In this document: piece after piece, positions 25,601 to 37,920 of the stretch | Numbering within the stretch: the stretch's first letter is position 1 | How the letters are laid out: each line of letters opens with the position of its first letter | NCBI GenBank assembly: GCA_026545225.1 | Contig: CM048845.1 | Location: 91,390,533-91,454,532 of the forward strand | Direction: 5' to 3' | From: Cornus controversa | Lineage: Eukaryota > Streptophyta > Magnoliopsida > Cornales > Cornaceae | Length of the DNA: 64,000 nt | Notes under the pieces: model-generated | The model's database searches: none | What the model was told of the DNA's origin: nothing | What the model saw: only the letters and a program-made list of their open reading frames with translations | Made by a program: the position numbers and the translations under genes

Positions 25601-27425
25601 AAACATTTTGTTTTCTTTTTCTTCTACCAATTACAACTTGATAGCAAAATATAGTAATAGATGCTCACAGAAAAGATGGAATTCTCTATGCGGTCACCTC
25701 GAAGGACCTCTCCCAAATTTTCCGCACTGTTCACAATTTTGGGGGGCTTACAGTACTTCAAGAAATAGTAGTCATATGGAAGTTGTGTCTTTGTTGATGA
25801 CAGCTTGTTCACTTTAACTTGAAGGGGATCACCCTGTAAACAGTGAGGACAAAAATAAAACAATAGATTATAAGAGGTAAGCAATAGACTGGATAGATGC
25901 TTCAACATAAAAGAAACTCTTAACCAAATTCACCAGAAAAAAAAAAAGAGGAAACAGAGAGGAAACAATTTCATAATGGAATATAAGACAAACATCTTGC
26001 CATTTTTTCCCCTTTATCAATATCAATTTCCGTATAAAACAAGCATTTCATTCCAAATCAACAAGTTGATATAAATCTATGCATTAATCAGCAGGATACA
26101 TTCTTAAAATATTGCCAAATTCTTTGGCTGCACAACACAGTTTCCAGGTTCTCCAAGTTCAAATGCTGACATCCATCAAGGAAAGAGTGCTCTTACTTCA
26201 GTACATCCTTCAGTTACAAGGGACGAGAATTTGAAAGGAAGGAGAAGGCAAGGGAATGGAAAATATATTTCAAGAAAAAGAAAAAGGAGACTCTCACTCC
26301 TTTTGTGTAGTTGAGCAGGAAGGGAGAAAATGGGGGGAAAAAAGTATTTAATTTCATGGTTTTACTACTATACCTTTATATTTTAAAAGACTGGAGTTAT
26401 ATAAAAAAAAATATCAAAAATGTGAGAAGCCTTTCCCTCTTTTCCTCCCAAAGGTGGGAGGAAGGAATATGATGGTCTGGAGAAACAAATCTTCCTCCTC
26501 TCTATTCCCTTCCCCTTAGCAATGGAATACACTCTTCACTCCCACCTAACTGATCATAAAGAACTTTGTCGGCTACTCCTTGCCATCTTAATATATTATT
26601 TTGTTTATTTTTTTTATACACTGTCAAGAAGAGTTCTCTCTCCCTCCACATACATTCTCTCTCGCTACATCTCTGGCAACAAATTATGCAACTTCACCTA
26701 TATGGTTAGTGTTAAACACCTCGGTATCACATTTCTCCAGTCTCACATATTCTTAACAAAATATATCTAAACACAGGCGCTTACATACAACTGTGCTTGG
26801 GTGCACATACGCGCACATAAACTGATTTTTTTTTTTTTTTGAGAAGTAGGCTATATCATCAAAGAGAAAGTATAGTTAATATAGATTTTTGGGCAGTTCA
26901 ACTCATCAGACCCACAAAGCAATCAGAAAACGACACAAATTACTCAAAAAAATGAACACACAAACATAACCACATGTCCAAAACAGAACTTCGAAACAAA
27001 TCAACTAGCCAAAGCAATTGAATCATGAATCAAGTATCCAACCAATACCAAAACCAAAACCCTAGATCGAAAACCATTGAAGTCAAAAAACAGGATCTAA
27101 GCGAGCTACCACAACAGATCAAAAACCTATACCCTAGATCCAAATATTGCATCCACCAACGTCACAATCAATGAAATCTATATAAATCGAACACATTGAG
27201 CAAAAAGCATTTGAGATTAATAGGTCAAAATCACGAATGATGAAGAACAGAACGCAGATCAATTCAGTTCAAGAACTAAAGATAGTGTATGTATTAGAAG
27301 GTAAAAGAACGTACCCTTTGAAAATCACGAGGAGCAACACCTGGGAGATAGAAAGAGTTTGCAAATGAGATTAGGAGGAGGAGAGAGAAGAAGACAGAGA
27401 TGACTCGAGTCGAGCAACTCCCCAT
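22669..27425 (-). CDS. TMN7: Transmembrane 9 superfamily (nonaspanin/EMP70) protein, 638 aa, TMN7-like
   Basis: Seven exons, in coding order: 27425-27315, 25833-25669, 25529-25420, 25184-25076, 24998-24886, 24079-23929 and 23826-22669. They give 1917 nt, or 638 aa; from memory Arabidopsis TMN7 is about 640. The protein starts with signal peptide [20 protein letters not shown] followed by [21 protein letters not shown] large lumenal domain follows ([57 protein letters not shown]). Nine predicted membrane segments lie in the last exon from about residue 280, with family signatures [48 protein letters not shown] and FFTKLEI. The C-terminus ends VKID, the K-x-D/E-type COPI/Golgi retention signal known for plant EMP family members. 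Nonaspanins act in Golgi/endosomal membranes; their exact role is unclear. All splice sites are GT-AG. The symbol is by similarity to recalled family sequence; another close paralogue is possible. Confidence 0.93.
26220..26525. repeat. MITE-like relic in nonaspanin intron 1
   Basis: A purine-rich left side (AAGGAAGGAGAAGGCAAGGG, CTCCTTTTGTGTAGTTGAGC) and pyrimidine-rich right side (TTTCCCTCTTTTCCTCCCAA, CCTCCTCTCTATTCCCTTCC) form a loose inverted structure. The same arrangement and motifs recur at about 55385-55740. No sharp termini were assigned. Confidence 0.45.
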
Positions 27426-27956
27426 CTTCGATTCTAGAGAGAGAGATAGATCCAGAGAGAGAGAGATGGAGATGGAGATGGAGAAAAACGAGAGTACCGT
27501 CGGTCAAGAGACTATAGAGAGAAAAAATGTGCTTTCTCCAAGCACGTTTCTACTGCTTCCAATTCCTTTAATATTATTTTACATTTATTTATTAGTGAAA
27601 AAGGGTCGTTTGGTACCCGATAATTCTAGGGGAAAATGCATTTCCCTTTCCTAATTATTTATTTACTTTTTCTTTTAAGTAATTGAAAAAAAAAAAGTGT
27701 CCAAAATTCGATGTGTTGGTACTTTTTAAAAAAATGTTTTTTCAAAACATGTTCAATACTTCAATTAGCCTATTTGTGTTTTTGGCCTTTTAAGTTTCAA
27801 CAACAATAAACCAGAAATATAAGCGTTAGATTAAAATTAAAAATAAAAATAAAAAGAAGTTTTTTCAAATGAACAGGCTTTTATAATTTTTTGAAAAAAA
27901 AAATTATTTCTAAAATTATCAAAGACTGTCTTCAAAAAGGTAAAGCAAATACCTTA
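27426..27956. promoter_or_regulatory. Upstream/promoter region of the nonaspanin gene
   Basis: The minus-strand 5' UTR carries a CT-rich run (plus-strand GAGAGA at about 27435-27482), common in plant leaders. No TATA box or transcription start could be fixed. A MITE begins about 530 bp upstream of the start codon. Confidence 0.4.
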
Positions 27957-28307
27957 TGTTACATTTGGTACACAACAATGGAATGGAATGAGCATTCCAT
28001 TAAAGTGAGAATAGGAAGGGAATGGAATGGAATGCTTATTCTCATTCTATTGTTCGATTTCAAACATAAAATGATACAGGAATGGAATGATGACTATATT
28101 ATTTTTGGTAACTAGATTTTATTTTTTAATGTTTATTGAAAATGGAATGACCATTCCATATATTGAGTAATGGAATGTATCTTCATTTTTTTCATTCCAA
28201 ATGAATGACACGTAATGGTCATTCTTACTTTAGTTTTTCTTATCAAACAAAGGAATAGATCCAAAAAATAAATATTGGCATTCCATTGTTGCGTACCAAA
28301 CGTAGCA
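27957..28307. mobile_element. 351-bp MITE with TTA target duplication
   Basis: The left terminus TGTTACATTTGGTACACAAC pairs with the reverse complement of the right terminus, TGCTACGTTTGGTACGCAAC. The TIR extends about 28 bp through AATGGAATG. TTA flanks both ends (27954-27956, 28308-28310), as in Tourist/PIF-Harbinger MITEs. The interior has many GGAATG/CATTCC repeats. There is no coding capacity. Confidence 0.85.
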
Positions 28308-28447
28308 TTAGGACATTCCAGTAACAGCGGCCAAAATATGGGTGTTCACTTAATTTCACTAATTGAAATAATTATTCTAAATAAAAAAACAAAAACATAA
28401 AACTTGAAATATGCATGTAAAAAAGAAATGGAAATCTCTAAAAGAGA

Positions 28448-28605
28448 ATCTACACTACTCTGGCGGTATTTTGTCACGTGGTACTCCTTTCATACAATGT
28501 TTTTTATTATCCTTAATAATATAAAATTGTACAATTTTCAAGAGAATGCAAAGCATTGTATGAAAGAGGTACCACATAACAAAATACTCCCGAAATATTA
28601 TAGAT
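28448..28605. mobile_element. Short foldback MITE with about 52-bp arms
   Basis: The left arm (ATCTACACTACTCTGGCGGT, then ATTTTGTCACGTGGTACTCC, TTTCATACAATG) matches the reverse complement of the right arm (ATCTATAATATTTCGGGAGT, then ATTTTGTTATGTGGTACCTC, TTTCATACAATG). The spacer is about 50 bp. No target duplication was assigned. Confidence 0.75.
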
Positions 28606-29224
28606 TTCTTTGATCTCTAATTGAACAAAACACAATGTTGAACTTATTAGCTAGCTTGCTATTATAAAAGTACAATGGAAGAGCATGCTATAGATTCCGA
28701 TACTTGTAACAATTCCTCTTTGCAATTTGTAGTAATATTTTTCACATTGATTGTGAGTAATAGTTTCACCATCAAATAAGAAATAATGTCCATGGCTAGA
28801 TGAGTAAGTGCAAAAATAAAAGAAATAGTAAAGTACAGTTCAGTTTCCATAGAGAAAAAAAAATACAGTGATAATCTATCCTTTTGTTTGGATAAGTAAG
28901 GGAGGTAATAAAGAAAAGGAAAATGACAATCATCTCCTTCTAGGGAAAGATAAAGAATACTTAGAAAAGAAAAAGAAAGTGATAAAAAAAAAGAGTTTTT
29001 ATTATATGCATAGTAAGATAACATAGAAAATTACTTCTTATATAGAAAATAAAAGTATATATAGTAATCATAAACTTCCTTGGTTTTTTTAGGACTAAGA
29101 ACTTCCTTTCTCCTTTTTCTCCACACTTCATATCAAAATAAGTGGTAGAAACTCAAACACTCGTTTTATCATATCACCTAAGCAAGCCAAATTAAATTCT
29201 ATTTGGAATCAAACTAACCATTTT

Positions 29225-29337
29225 AAATTCACATCTAAATGAGTCATATAACTAAATATAACAAGCAATAAATACATTAAACTAAATTCACATCTAAGTG
29301 AGACGTATAACTCAATATAGAAAACAATGAATACATA
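29225..29337. repeat. Two-copy tandem duplication, about 60-bp period
   Basis: AATTCACATCTAAATGAGTC ... AATAAATACATTAAACTA is followed by AATTCACATCTAAGTGAGAC ... AATGAATACAT. The copies are diverged and noncoding. Confidence 0.7.
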
Positions 29338-29439
29338 GCGATATTCCATGTCGTAAGTCTTGGCAAATGTCTAATGACCTGCCTACTCACGCTCTATTTG
29401 CTTTAAACACCATTTTGATACAAGGGAATGCATCATCTC

Positions 29440-29901
29440 TATAAGAAAAGCAATATTATATAATTAAAATATTTGATTACCTCTTATAGACCGAAATAGT
29501 AGAAGCAAACAAACCGATAGCTTGTATTACGAGCTGTCCCTACGGCAATGTGATCCTCATCAATAAAGCGGTTACTAGAGTCCTCTATATATATTCCACA
29601 TTCCAAATCCTATTGGTTGATAACTACCAAAGAGAGAGATCCAGATAGAGAGAGAACTCAAAATAAAGAGATAACAGAATAATATAGAGGGAAAACTCAG
29701 AGAAAATTATATATTTCAATCGCCGTTTTTTTTTCTTCCTTCTTTCCTTTATAAAGATTATACATCGCCTAATCCATGATGCATGAAAATCTACTCAACT
29801 CACTTAGTTGGGTAGATATGTTTTGCTCCATATAGGAGTCTACAGTGGATGAACCACCTAATAGGGAATAACGTATTATTCACACTCATTATCTTATATT
29901 T
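29440..29901 (-). repeat. Copia 3' LTR (left copy)
   Basis: This aligns along its whole length with 39678-40139, with shared segments such as TACCAAAGAGAGAGATCCAG, AACTCAAAATAAAGAGATAA and GGGGAATAACGTATTAT or close variants. Both terminal dinucleotides are mutated (TA..TT in place of TG..CA). The adjacent interior, TTGAGTGGAA on the minus strand, may be the polypurine tract. Confidence 0.85.
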
Positions 29902-30769
29902 TCCACTCAACCACATAAGCGAGTTCTTAATTCTTCATATATCTCATCTTTTATCTTATCTCTACATACAAAAAATGGATCGTGTGATCGGACGAGAAAG
30001 ATCAGAGTAGGAGTACTATATTAAGCTACTGTCAAACTAACATAATACCTCACTACAAACTAGTAATCTCATCTATGCCCCAGACTATTTCGTTACACTT
30101 GATTCAACATCCGTTATCCCATTTGAGACTCATTCTCAAAGCGATGCTTGAATCCCACAATCTGTATTATACTTAAGACTATATTTGAAAACAAATTCCA
30201 ACAGAGTCGCCCGGGTTATGAGTCACAACACAATAGTGTATTACAAAATTATCTTCCCTAATTACTCATATTAATCCAATTGGACCTAACCGCTTTCTTA
30301 GATATGCCTCATCAAATTGCATCAATCACTGTCCTTTAGGTACATACTAAAGTAGCGACATTAAGTATTTTCTTCATAATATAGTCCTAGGTCATAAGGG
30401 TATAAGTAGAACCAAAACTATATGGTTCTAAGATCTCACACAGTGATAAAATAGGGATATTTTTAGTCACTCTCTTTTAGTAGTCATTTAAATAGCATAT
30501 ACAACATGTTATGTATGCTACGACAAAGTTCCCACTCATTTGGGCATGTCAAGCTCATAGAATTTCGTACAAAGAATTATGTGTCTCATATTGCTCACTA
30601 TCTAAATGCCAAAGCGATTGCTCGTGTGAGAGAGTCAATCTATGTCTGATGACATTTTAAGAAATGTATGCAATCATCTCAATATGAATATAAAATTATT
30701 TATTTATAACGATGAATAAAAATGTCAACGGTGTCCAGTACATCAAATCATAAATAAACCCAAACTTCT

Positions 30770-31400
30770 AACATGGGATGTAAGAACATCTCTAGGTATA
30801 GGTTTAGTCATTGGATCAACCACTATATTGGTCGTGGATATATGTTTCAGGACTACCCCTCCTTGCGCAATCATATCTCAAATGTAATGATAACGAATAT
30901 CTATGTGTTTGGTCTTCCCATGATACTTGGATCATTTGCATATGCCAAAGTTACCATACTATCACAATGGATGACTATTGTCTCCTGACTATTTGGCGTT
31001 ATACCAAATCGCTACAAGAATCTTCTTAGCCAAACTGCCTCCTGCACTGTCGTTGAACAAGCCACATACTCTGACTTCATGGTCTATACATTTTTGTTTC
31101 TTGCTACACCAAGAAATAACTCCTCCACAAAAAAGAAATGCATAACCTGAAGTGGACATGCGTCCATCCCTATCACCAGCCCAGTCAGCATCACTGTATT
31201 ATCTCAATCTCAAGTCCCCACTTTTATAACATAACATGAGATTGGTGGTACCCTTTAGATATCAACAAATTCTCTTTACTATTTTCCAATGAGCAAGTCC
31301 AAGATTACTCTGGAACCTACTGACCAATCACAATACAGCGTACATCAAACTACCAATTGCACTTATATAAGGAGTTTTGGACATTTGTTTCTTTTCTTCA
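30770..31400 (-). pseudogene. Copia RNase H domain relic
   Basis: Translating the minus strand gives Copia RNase H hallmarks in broken frames, such as KYHGKTKHIDIRYHYI and IAQGGVVLKHIST at about 30835-30925. Stops interrupt it and it is nonfunctional. Confidence 0.75.
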
Positions 31401-31405
31401 TTATC

Positions 31406-32599
31406 TTAGGGCATTGACCAAGATATAAATCGCATCCTTTTTTCTATAAGAGTGTCAATGGGCTTGGAGTGATGTATCCGAAATCGTTTAAGGACTATCT
31501 TTATATAAGTCTCTTGAGACAAACAAAGAAGTCTCTTTGAGCGATCTCGCACGATCTTTACCCCCAAAATAGTACTAGCTGAGCCCATGTCCTTCATCTC
31601 AAAAGTAAAGGATAACCACTCTTAAGTGGTGACAATCTCCTTCATATTATTCCCAGCAAGTAAGATGTCATCAACATACAATGTAAGGATAATAATACAT
31701 TTCTTGGATCGTTTTACATACACACAGTGGTCTTCCTCTATCATCTCAAAATGATGAGACAAAATGGCTGTTTGAAACCTTTTGTACCACTGTCTAGATG
31801 ATTATTTGATACCATAAATAGAATATTTGAAACGACAAACTTTGCGCTCTTGTCCTTTGACTACAAAACCTTCTGGCTGAGTCATATAGATCTCTTCATC
31901 TAGTCCTCTGTTGAGAAATACAATTTTAACATCCATCTGAAAAAGTTCTATATCCATATGTGCGATAATTGCTAGAATAAAGCGAATAAAGGCAAATCTC
32001 ACCACTGGGGAGAATGTCTCTTCATAGTTTATACCTTCCATCTGGGTATAATCTTTCGTCACAAGACGCGCTTTATATCTGTTAATTGATTCATCCACTT
32101 TGTGTTTTACCTTTAAAATCCATTTGGTTTAAATGGTGTTGCACCCATTTAGAAGATCAACTAACTCCTAAACATGATTCTTATACATTGAACTCATCTC
32201 ATCCTCCATAACAATCATCCATTCTTTACAAGCCGGTGAAGAGAGCGTTTCACGAAAAGAAACAGGCTCATCTGTATCCAATGGAGTACATAAAAGTATG
32301 TCCCCCTCAATCACAAAATGATGACGAGGAACTACTCCACATTCACTCCTACGAATTTGAGTCTCCTGCGAGTCTAATTGTGGACTCCCACTGGAATCTA
32401 ACTGTGAAATAGATTGAAGATTACTACTATCCTTTTTAACAATTTCAGCACGAGAAATTAATTTTTCACCCTCGCTAAATGGAAAAAAGTTATCTACCAA
32501 ATCCATCATCTCGTAAAGTTCAAGATTCATTTTAGCATCACCAATGCTCGAGAAATTATCTTCAGTAAAAGTGACATTTCGCAACTCAACTGTAGTCAT
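31406..32599 (-). pseudogene. Copia reverse transcriptase, interrupted
   Basis: Fragments read RYKARLVTKDYTQMEGINYE, ETFSPVVR, QMDVKIVFLNRGLDEEIYMT and QPEGF (31802-32098). The catalytic YVDD follows at about 31662-31673, then EMKDMGSASTILGVKIVRDR (31406-31597). The upstream acidic linker is at 32168-32599. Catalytic aspartates are visible, but frame breaks separate the pieces. Confidence 0.88.
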
Positions 32600-32841
32600 T
32601 CATTTGTTAGGTTATTCACCATACATCACATAACCTTTTGAGTGTTCAGAATATCGAATAAAAATATTCTTATTAGCTCTTGGACCCATCTTTTCATACT
32701 AATGAGAAGTGTTGTGAACATAACCTGCTGACCCCCATGGACGTAAATGTCCCAATTCTGGCTATCGGTCATGCTAAATCTCATAAGGGGTCTAAGGAAC
32801 TGACTTGGAAAACATATTGTTAAGAATGTAGGCAACAGTTA

Positions 32842-33087
32842 TTAAAGCATCCCCCAAAAACTAATCGAGAGATTACTTTGTGCCATCATTGACCTAACCA
32901 TGTCTAATAATATACGATTCATCCGCTCTGTAACACCATTTTGTTGCGGCCTATGTGGAATTGTCAAATGTCTGCGTATTCCCTTTTCTTCACAAAGTTT
33001 TTTGAACTGGTCTAATAGATACTCGCAGCCATGGTCAGTGCGAAGAACCTTTATTCTTCGCTCTACCTGATTCTCAACATATGTCAT
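32842..33087 (-). pseudogene. Copia integrase, C-terminal half of catalytic core
   Basis: The frame reads IKVLRTDHGCEYLLDQFKKL and RPQQNGVTERMNRILLDMVR. These hold the second Asp and the Glu of the integrase DDE triad. The N-terminal half of integrase (zinc-binding HHCC and first Asp) is absent because the reading frame stops at the nested insertion near 33.08 kb. Confidence 0.88.
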
Positions 33088-36000
33088 AAATCATTATATA
33101 TATTTATAATTTTATTTCATTTAAATGATTATATATGTGTTTTAAATGTAAAATACATGTTTAAAGAACTTATTTAAGGTTTGGGGAAGTTTTTGAAGTG
33201 TTTGACAAAAGTTGACTTTTTCGGGTTCGATTGACTCGGGACTCAGGCCTGTGGGCCCAAAAAATTCGAAAGTGTCAGAATGACTTCAAATTTGGCGAGT
33301 AACTTAAATAAAATATTTGACACACTACGGAATCAATTTCGTATCAATCGGAGTTACGGAACTCAAAAACTAAGCCCAGAAAGGTTTAGTGGAAATGTAA
33401 TAACATTTTTGTAAATAAGTGTAGGTTAAATTCTATAAATAGCAAGAGAGAATACCCAACCCTCATTTCTCATTCTCCTCAGTCCAATGGAGCATTATAC
33501 ACATATCTATATATAGCAACATCTTCTTCTTCTTCTTCCATTCTCTATTGATTTTGAGGGGTTTAGGTCCATAATTGGAGTTCACCGAATAAGAGAGAAA
33601 CGGTCTACGCATGAAATGCTCGAGTTTGATCCATCCGGAATCAATTTCGAAGAAAGTGAGTTTTTGGTAAGAATTAGAGAATTCATTTAGAAGCTTTTCC
33701 AAATTGAGGTATGGATGCTTAAACCATAGAATTTGAGGTTTTTGTAAGTATATTCATTGTTAAGGCAACCAATTGGTTATGTGGGTATAATTAGATATTT
33801 TTGAATATTAAAGCATGCTCAATTGTGCCATTAAATGTGTTATTAATGTTAATTGATGTAAATGCATGTTTATAAATGCCTTAGAGGATTATGTAAGCAT
33901 GTTGAGATTGAATTGTGAAGAAAATGTGTTTTTATGTATACATATGAAAGTGACACCTATGTGTTTGATAAATTATTTTGGAGGCATGCTTAAGTGAAAT
34001 TTATGGTTTAAAGGCCAATATGTGAATCATATGAAATGTGAAAAATGTTTAATGTGTATGCATGTGGTGTTTATATGAAATTATGCAAGCATGATGAATA
34101 AATGCTACATTAGCTTGAATTGCATGTGTACGTTTATTATGAATATTTTGAAATTCATGTTCATTCATTGGGAAGTGTATGGTGAGGGTGGCGAGTTGAT
34201 CGGACGGTAAAATCCACTCGGTAAAACGACGAGGTATTGTTGCAAAGGTAACCCTCTTTAGGTGGGATTGGTTGTCTAAGGAAATTGGAGACCAATGAAT
34301 ATATGGAGAGGATAAGGGAGTTACGTATATCATGTTGCATTGCACTTTGCTTATGATATGGTTATGTTATATGGATATTTGCTTAACATGATTAAATACA
34401 AATATTTGTTTATGAAATTTTCACAAGACTTATGAAATTGTGTTTTAGACATTCCTACTGAGTGTGTGGTTGCTCATCCCATGAGGATTAACTCTTTTTA
34501 GGAAATGGAAAGGAAGTGATGGAGTCTCCCCAATAGAGTATTGACATGGAGCAGATTTCGGTTTCATCTAAAAACTCTATGTTATTTTATTTGAATGTAT
34601 GTTCGGATTGTGGACTATATGCATGTGAAAAATATGTAAAGACCATTTATGTTTCGAGAACATGTATTGCATATGCTTCATAATTTGATACGTTTAAATA
34701 CGTCTTCTAAACATGTGTCGTTCATGACTTATGATTTTATACATTATAAGCATAGTATTTGAGCATGATAGAATGTTAAATGTCTAAATGATGATCCTTC
34801 ATTTATGTTTATTTTTCACATGTATAAACTTATAAAAGTGGTTGTGTTAATGAATTGATAAAATGAGGTGTATGCATGCATAAAATGACCCATTTGAGTT
34901 ATGAACCTTATGGAGGATGAACTGAGAATTGAAGCAGGGAAAAAACAAATTCTGGAGAGTTAAGTTGGCTGAAACTTCCATCAGCTGACCGAAATGGTGA
35001 GATGTCGAATGTTTGTAATTGTAGACTCTGCAAGTACCGGTCTCGACCGACCAAAAGATATCTTTCAGCCGACCGAAGGTGAAGGGTAGCCAGCCGATGG
35101 ATTACCCAGGTTTCAGCCAGCTGGTGGGACATCCATCAGCCGACCGAAACCTGAATGCGAGCTTAAAATGCATTATTGAGTATTGAGAGTTCGTGTGTTC
35201 TACTTAGGGGCCCATGGTGAGATTGTAAAGCTTCCTGACGAATGTAGAATAATTATGTTTCGAATTCCCCAGCAACGGCGCCATTTGACGAGTGTAAAAT
35301 AGTGGATGTTTGTCGTTACTTTTCTACACTTCGTGCAAAAATTAAACCTGCAAAAACTTTACTAAAAATTGTATAGTAATAAGCAGGGTCGAACCACTCT
35401 CAAGTGAGATTCCGAATGAACTCAAATTCACACACTAATTTATGGAATGAAAATGATTTTTCTTTAAAAATATTTTTTATTTTGGAATTATAATGAATAA
35501 ATAAAATATACTAATAAAATAAATCTCAAAGGAAGGGAATCCACCACCACGAATCAACATAAATAAATTTTCTATTATTCTTATATGATTTTTCCTCTAA
35601 TAAATAATATATTTCACCAATCCAATTACAACATGAAAAGATGAAGGAAAATATGACATAAAAAACAAACTTGATTATATATGAGAGTATTTTTTTACTT
35701 AATTTGTTGCACATTTGTTAGGTAAATAGAGGTAGGCATTATTCGAATTACCATTATTTGGCAAACACAAATAATCCTCCCTTTAATTTTCTTTTGAAAA
35801 TAAAAACTCAGAATAGAAGAATAAAATAATATTCTTAGGAGGAAAAAATATATAAGAATATAAAAGAATTTACTTATATTTCATCATAATGACTTCATCA
35901 CTCCCTTAAGAGGTGTGCTTACAAAAAAAGAAAATGAATATAAGAAAATATTTCCAATTACACTTTATTTTTTTCTACAATTTCTAACCCCTTTCACCAA

Positions 36001-36573
36001 CCCCTAAGACCCCCTATTTATAGAGTTAGAGGGAAATGATTTAAGTGAAAAAATACAAAGTTTTAAAAGCAAAAATTCAAAATACAAAATTTTGAATTTA
36101 AATATGTAAGATTTAATCTCCATATCTCCAATTTGAATTCTGGGCTGCTGACGTGGCCGTGTAAAGAACATATTTTACAAAGTTTTGAACTTGAGACCTC
36201 TTATGGAGTAAATTGTATAGAATACCATCTCTCCTACAATTCTTCTTATGTTCATTTTTGGCTATACATATCATTTTCAGCCCATTTTTTACTGCTTTTC
36301 TTCTCATTTAAAAATCAACCCCTATAAACATAAAATGCAAAGATAAGAACATTTAAATAAAATAAAATAGTAATTAAAGACTTATTTTGAGATATAAAAC
36401 AACAAGTTTTGTGCACTTATCACTTCCGCTGTGTTATAATGATGATGATTGAGAGTTAAATCCAAGTGTTTCATGTTGGAGACTTAGGTAAGTTTAGAAT
36501 AATTGTGAATAGGAATGTGAGTTTATGACTTAATCACCCTTGATCTCTAGGAGTTAGATTTTGGGGCATAACA
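33082..36573 (+). mobile_element. LTR-like block (gypsy-type, probably solo LTR) inserted in the Copia element
   Basis: The block replaces the Copia coding sequence between the pre-integrase region (minus-strand SIKLHA, 36.58 kb) and mid-integrase (33.08 kb). On the plus strand it begins TGTCATAAATC and ends GGGGCATAACA, giving TG...CA LTR-type ends. No proteins occur inside. A cluster of CAGCCGACCGAA-type motifs lies at about 34978-35150. About 110 codons of the host element appear to be missing at the junction, and the flanks (ACATA left, CGCAT right) do not match. The insertion therefore probably came with, or was followed by, a deletion. Confidence 0.6.
35262..36422 (-). mobile_element. 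Tat/Athila-type LTR plus tRNA-Asp primer-binding site, nested
   Basis: Reading the minus strand, an LTR-like segment runs from TGATAAGTGCACAAAACTTG (36422) to CACTCGTCA (35286). Two nucleotides later comes TGGCGCCGTTGCTGGGGAA (35283-35265), the complement of a plant tRNA-Asp 3' end with one mismatch. That order (LTR, 2 nt, PBS) defines the 5' end of a Tat/Athila-lineage gypsy element. Only this part is present; no gag or pol follows. It interrupts the surrounding LTR-like block, where flanks ATTATGTTTCG and TTCCGCTGTG appear to continue one another. Confidence 0.7.
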
Positions 36574-36894
36574 CGCATGCAATTTTATAGAATCATGATT
36601 ATCAATATCACATGCTAAATATTCAGATGAACAATTATAATCAAACAAATCCAAATGATATAGATTATTTAAAAAAAAATCATGTCTGTAAAACATATCA
36701 TCAAAATACATGTCCATTTGTCTATTACTTATTTGAAAAGAAAAACCAAGTTCAGCTAGTGCTGAAATTGAAACTAGATTATATCGGACACTAGGTATAT
36801 AAAGCACATCATATAGAAACAGTACACACCCTGAGCGTAGTTTGAGCTGATAAGAACCAACTCCTAGAACCGCATCACTAACACCATTGCCCAT
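36547..36894 (-). pseudogene. Copia protease/pre-integrase region, truncated
   Basis: The frame reads VLYIPSVRYNLVSISALAEL, a motif found just after the protease of Copia polyproteins, and ends in SIKLHA where the pre-integrase KLWH motif should begin. The sequence is then cut by the nested LTR-like block. Confidence 0.8.
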
Positions 36895-37085
36895 GAAGAT
36901 GCTCTGGCTTCCTATTAGTATCTGACGATAATCTACAAAATCTCATCTATTTTGCGTCACATGTTTGGTTGCTTCTATATCCAGTATCCACAAAGGAGAT
37001 AAATGAGCAACTAGTACGTGTGAGCAAACCAATGTAAATAGAAAGTTTCATTTAGAGAATACCTTATTCGGCTCAGTGCAATCAT

Positions 37086-37920
37086 GAGCAAAGTGTCCCA
37101 AGTTTCCACAATGGTAGCATTTCAGCTTGGATTTGTCTTTCTTGCCATCATGCTTACCTTTTTTGTGCTTAGCAATATTGCTAGCAGCATTTCCAGCATT
37201 TGGTGCTAAGTATTCAACTACACCCTACTTATTCTTACCATCTCGTCTTTTCGATTAGGCACACGTGCCTTATTTGGACCTCTCTGGGTGACAAGGACAT
37301 TTGAGTGAATTACCTCTTGGGCTTCGCTTCCAATTCTAAATAACGCGAAATATCAAAAAAGGTTTTGATATTTTCATTTTGCGTTAATATTTGATTCATT
37401 TGATTCCAGTAATTTAGCAGAGAGTGGATAATAACAAGCACCTGTTGCTCATCTGTAAGATCATTTTCAGCAGACTTAAGATCCCGAATAAGTGCTAACA
37501 TCACCTTAAGGTGCTCAACCATAGTTTGCTTAGAATCCATCTTATAGCTTTCAAACTTAAGCATTAAAGCACGAAGCCTTGTGGCAGTGGTTCCACCAAA
37601 AACAATTTTTAGTTGGTCTCACATCCTCTGGGCTGTGGAGCAATTTTAAAAATTTTCAATTAGACCGTTATGCATGTTGCTTAACATAGTAAAACATGCA
37701 CCACGATCTTTTTTAATCCAGTCTTGATAGACTTCCATGTTTCGACGATGTTGGACAGTATTGTCCTCCTCTGGTGGGGTCATGCTATTGGTCAGGGTTT
37801 CTAGGACTTCTTACTTATTAAGCAAGTTCTGGATTTTCCTATGCCACATGTCATAGTTGGTATCTACTAGCTTTTCACTTTTTGTGAGATCAGCGATAAT
37901 GTTCTTAGAGGCTATATATA
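37086..37920 (-). pseudogene. Copia gag with CCHC zinc knuckle
   Basis: Minus-strand frames read MLKFESYKMDSKQTMVEHLK, LKSAENDLTDEQQVLVIIHS and YLELEAKPKR, typical of the gag (UBN2-like) domain of plant Copia elements. A CX2CX4HX4C knuckle (CYHCGNLGHFAHDC) follows at about 37086-37127. Upstream, stops interrupt the N-terminal part near 37.6-37.9 kb. Confidence 0.85.

Noticed and set aside
34049..35132. Minus-strand frames of 74-98 codons in the 34-35 kb block
   Set aside because: There are no recognisable domains. They lie within LTR-like noncoding sequence with short reiterated motifs.
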